Shown: positions 62,901 through 64,000 of the stretch, piece after piece
How positions within the stretch are numbered: position 1 is the first letter of the stretch
Layout: the number at the start of each line of letters is the position of its first letter
Assembly: GCF_947495285.1 (NCBI RefSeq)
Contig: NZ_CANLXZ010000002.1
Location: 62,001 to 126,000 of the forward strand
DNA length: 64,000 nucleotides
Direction of reading: 5' to 3'
Origin: an uncultured Nonlabens sp.
GTDB lineage: Bacteria > Bacteroidota > Bacteroidia > Flavobacteriales > Flavobacteriaceae
Position numbers and translations under genes: made by a program
Notes under the pieces: model-generated
Database searches by the model: none
The model's input: the letters and a program-made list of their open reading frames with translations, nothing else
Told to the model about the DNA's origin: nothing

Positions 62901-64000
62901 CTAAATTAATGAATTTTGTGTCATTTCTACCGGTTGTTGTGTTCCTATTAACTTTAAGATGGTAGGTGCGATGTCACCTAGAATACCATCTTTTACCTCC
63001 TTAATATCTTTGTCTACTATAATAATCGGGACAGGATTTGTTGTGTGAGCTGTATTTACAGATCCGTCAGGATTAAGCATTACCTCACAGTTTCCATGGT
63101 CAGCAATAACAATAATGGTATACTCATTTTCAATTGCCGCAGTAATAACTTTATCTGCCGCATCATCCACAGCTTCACATGCTTTTACAGCTGCCTCCAT
63201 AGAACCAGTGTGTCCTACCATATCAGGATTAGCAAAATTAAGACATATAAAATCTGCTGCTTTATTGTTGATTTCTGGAATAATACTGCTAGAAACACAG
63301 TCTATAGACATTTCTGGTTGCAGGTCATATGTAGCGACTTTAGGAGAGTTACACATCAGCCTGTTTTCTCCATGAAAAGGTTCTTCCTGACCACCGTTAA
63401 AGAAAAAGGTAACATGTGGATACTTTTCAGTTTCGGCAATACGTATTTGGGTTTTACCATCCTCAGATAGTACCTCACCTAGAGTGTTCTTAAGATTATC
63501 CTTCTCAAAGATGATTTTTACATTCTTATAACTATCATCATACTTTGTCATAGTCACATAGTAAAGATCTAGCGCACGCGTGTTTTGCTCATGAAAATCT
63601 TTTTGAGAGAGCATTTGTGTTAATTCGCGACCGCGGTCTGTTCTATAATTAAAGAAAATAACCACATCACCGTCTTCTACCAGTCCAGCAGGTTCCGTAC
63701 CATTAAGAACTACTATAGGTTCTATAAACTCGTCCGTAATATCGTTTTTATAATTTTCTTCTATTGCAGCAACTAGATCGTGAGTAGGTGTTCCCATTCC
63801 ATGAACAATCACGTCATAAGATTTCTTAACACGTTCCCATCTCTGGTCTCTGTCCATAGCAAAATAACGTCCAGTAATCGTTGCTAGTTGTGCGTTTGTA
63901 CCGCTTATATAACTGGTAATGTCTTTTACATATCCAGCACCTGCTTTAGGGTCTACATCGCGACCGTCAGTAAATGCATGTATAAAAACATCTTCTACTT
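62901..64000 (-). CDS. gpmI: 2,3-bisphosphoglycerate-independent phosphoglycerate mutase (5' end outside window)
   Basis: This is the C-terminal part of a cofactor-independent phosphoglycerate mutase. Upstream of the internal ATG at 63857 the frame stays open to the window edge and encodes IHAFTDGRDVDP and ITGRYFAMDRDQRWERV, the central motifs of GpmI, so the true start lies beyond base 64000. Metal-binding motifs NFANPDMVGHTG and IADHGNCE are visible, followed by NTAHTTNPVPI. It interconverts 3- and 2-phosphoglycerate in glycolysis using manganese. It is partial only because the window ends. Confidence 0.95.
   Translation of the reverse strand, partial: VEDVFIHAFTDGRDVDPKAGAGYVKDITSYISGTNAQLATITGRYFAMDRDQRWERVKKSYDVIVHGMGTPTHDLVAAIEENYKNDITDEFIEPIVVLNGTEPAGLVEDGDVVIFFNYRTDRGRELTQMLSQKDFHEQNTRALDLYYVTMTKYDDSYKNVKIIFEKDNLKNTLGEVLSEDGKTQIRIAETEKYPHVTFFFNGGQEEPFHGENRLMCNSPKVATYDLQPEMSIDCVSSSIIPEINNKAADFICLNFANPDMVGHTGSMEAAVKACEAVDDAADKVITAAIENEYTIIVIADHGNCEVMLNPDGSVNTAHTTNPVPIIIVDKDIKEVKDGILGDIAPTILKLIGTQQPVEMTQNSLI

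Overview
The window looks like chromosome of a marine Flavobacteriaceae bacterium (Bacteroidota). The evidence is an AT-rich sequence, Bacteroidetes -7 boxes (TAnnTTTG) in front of several genes, type IX secretion genes (gldJ, porU, porV), a secreted protease with a type A T9SS sorting domain, a fused hypoxanthine phosphoribosyltransferase-adenylate kinase, a mevalonate-type isoprenoid pathway with class II HMG-CoA reductase, and many '...CGSS' or '...CGGG' lipoproteins. A Nonlabens/Dokdonia-like genus is only an inference. There is no phage, insertion sequence, CRISPR array, rRNA or plasmid gene; most of it is ordinary core genome.

Layout. 0.2-5.4 kb: secreted subtilase (T9SS cargo), mpl (peptidoglycan recycling), TPR protein. 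5.5-12.2 kb: giant alpha-2-macroglobulin with a TonB-receptor plug inserted. 12.3-15.2 kb: UbiA prenyltransferase, nitrilase and GYDIA-type GHMP kinase. 15.2-16.1 kb: gene-poor, possibly decayed. 16.1-23.9 kb (minus strand): a tightly packed envelope cluster, coaX, outer-membrane protein, TPR protein, lptC, small membrane protein, CBS/CorC protein, then PpiD-like PPIase. 24.0 kb: tRNA-Phe. 24.1-32.9 kb: murF, gldJ, then divergent porU-porV-cdd. 33.0-37.5 kb: pdhA-pdhC, M28 peptidase, SDR. 37.7-38.1 kb: two small membrane proteins. 38.4-42.7 kb: purK, divergent hpt-adk fusion, obgE, lipocalin-like protein. 42.9-49.7 kb: namZ, ABC permease, then prc-oppC-nuclease. 49.8-54.8 kb: surE, small membrane protein, lpxB, NlpC/P60, comEC. 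54.8-59.6 kb: thioredoxin-like protein, POT peptide transporter, DPP-IV. 59.8-61.9 kb: HMG-CoA reductase, cupin, and an overlooked coding stretch. 62.3-64.0 kb: thioredoxin-fold lipoprotein and the 3' part of gpmI.

How the genes work together. Two envelope themes dominate: protein export and attachment (PorU/PorV/GldJ plus a cargo protease) and wall/LPS maintenance (mpl, murF, namZ, lpxB, lptC, NlpC/P60, prc, PPIase). DPP-IV beside a POT transporter suggests periplasmic peptide trimming followed by uptake.

The most striking signal is not a gene. A perfect palindrome with core GCTTTCGCGAAAGC (often extended to CCGCTTTCGCGAAAGCGG) occurs 13 times in 64 kb, plus one decayed copy. Eleven perfect copies lie inside unrelated coding sequences, in all three reading frames, where they encode AFAKA, LSRK or RFRES. 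That points to spread or selection at the DNA level rather than the protein level.
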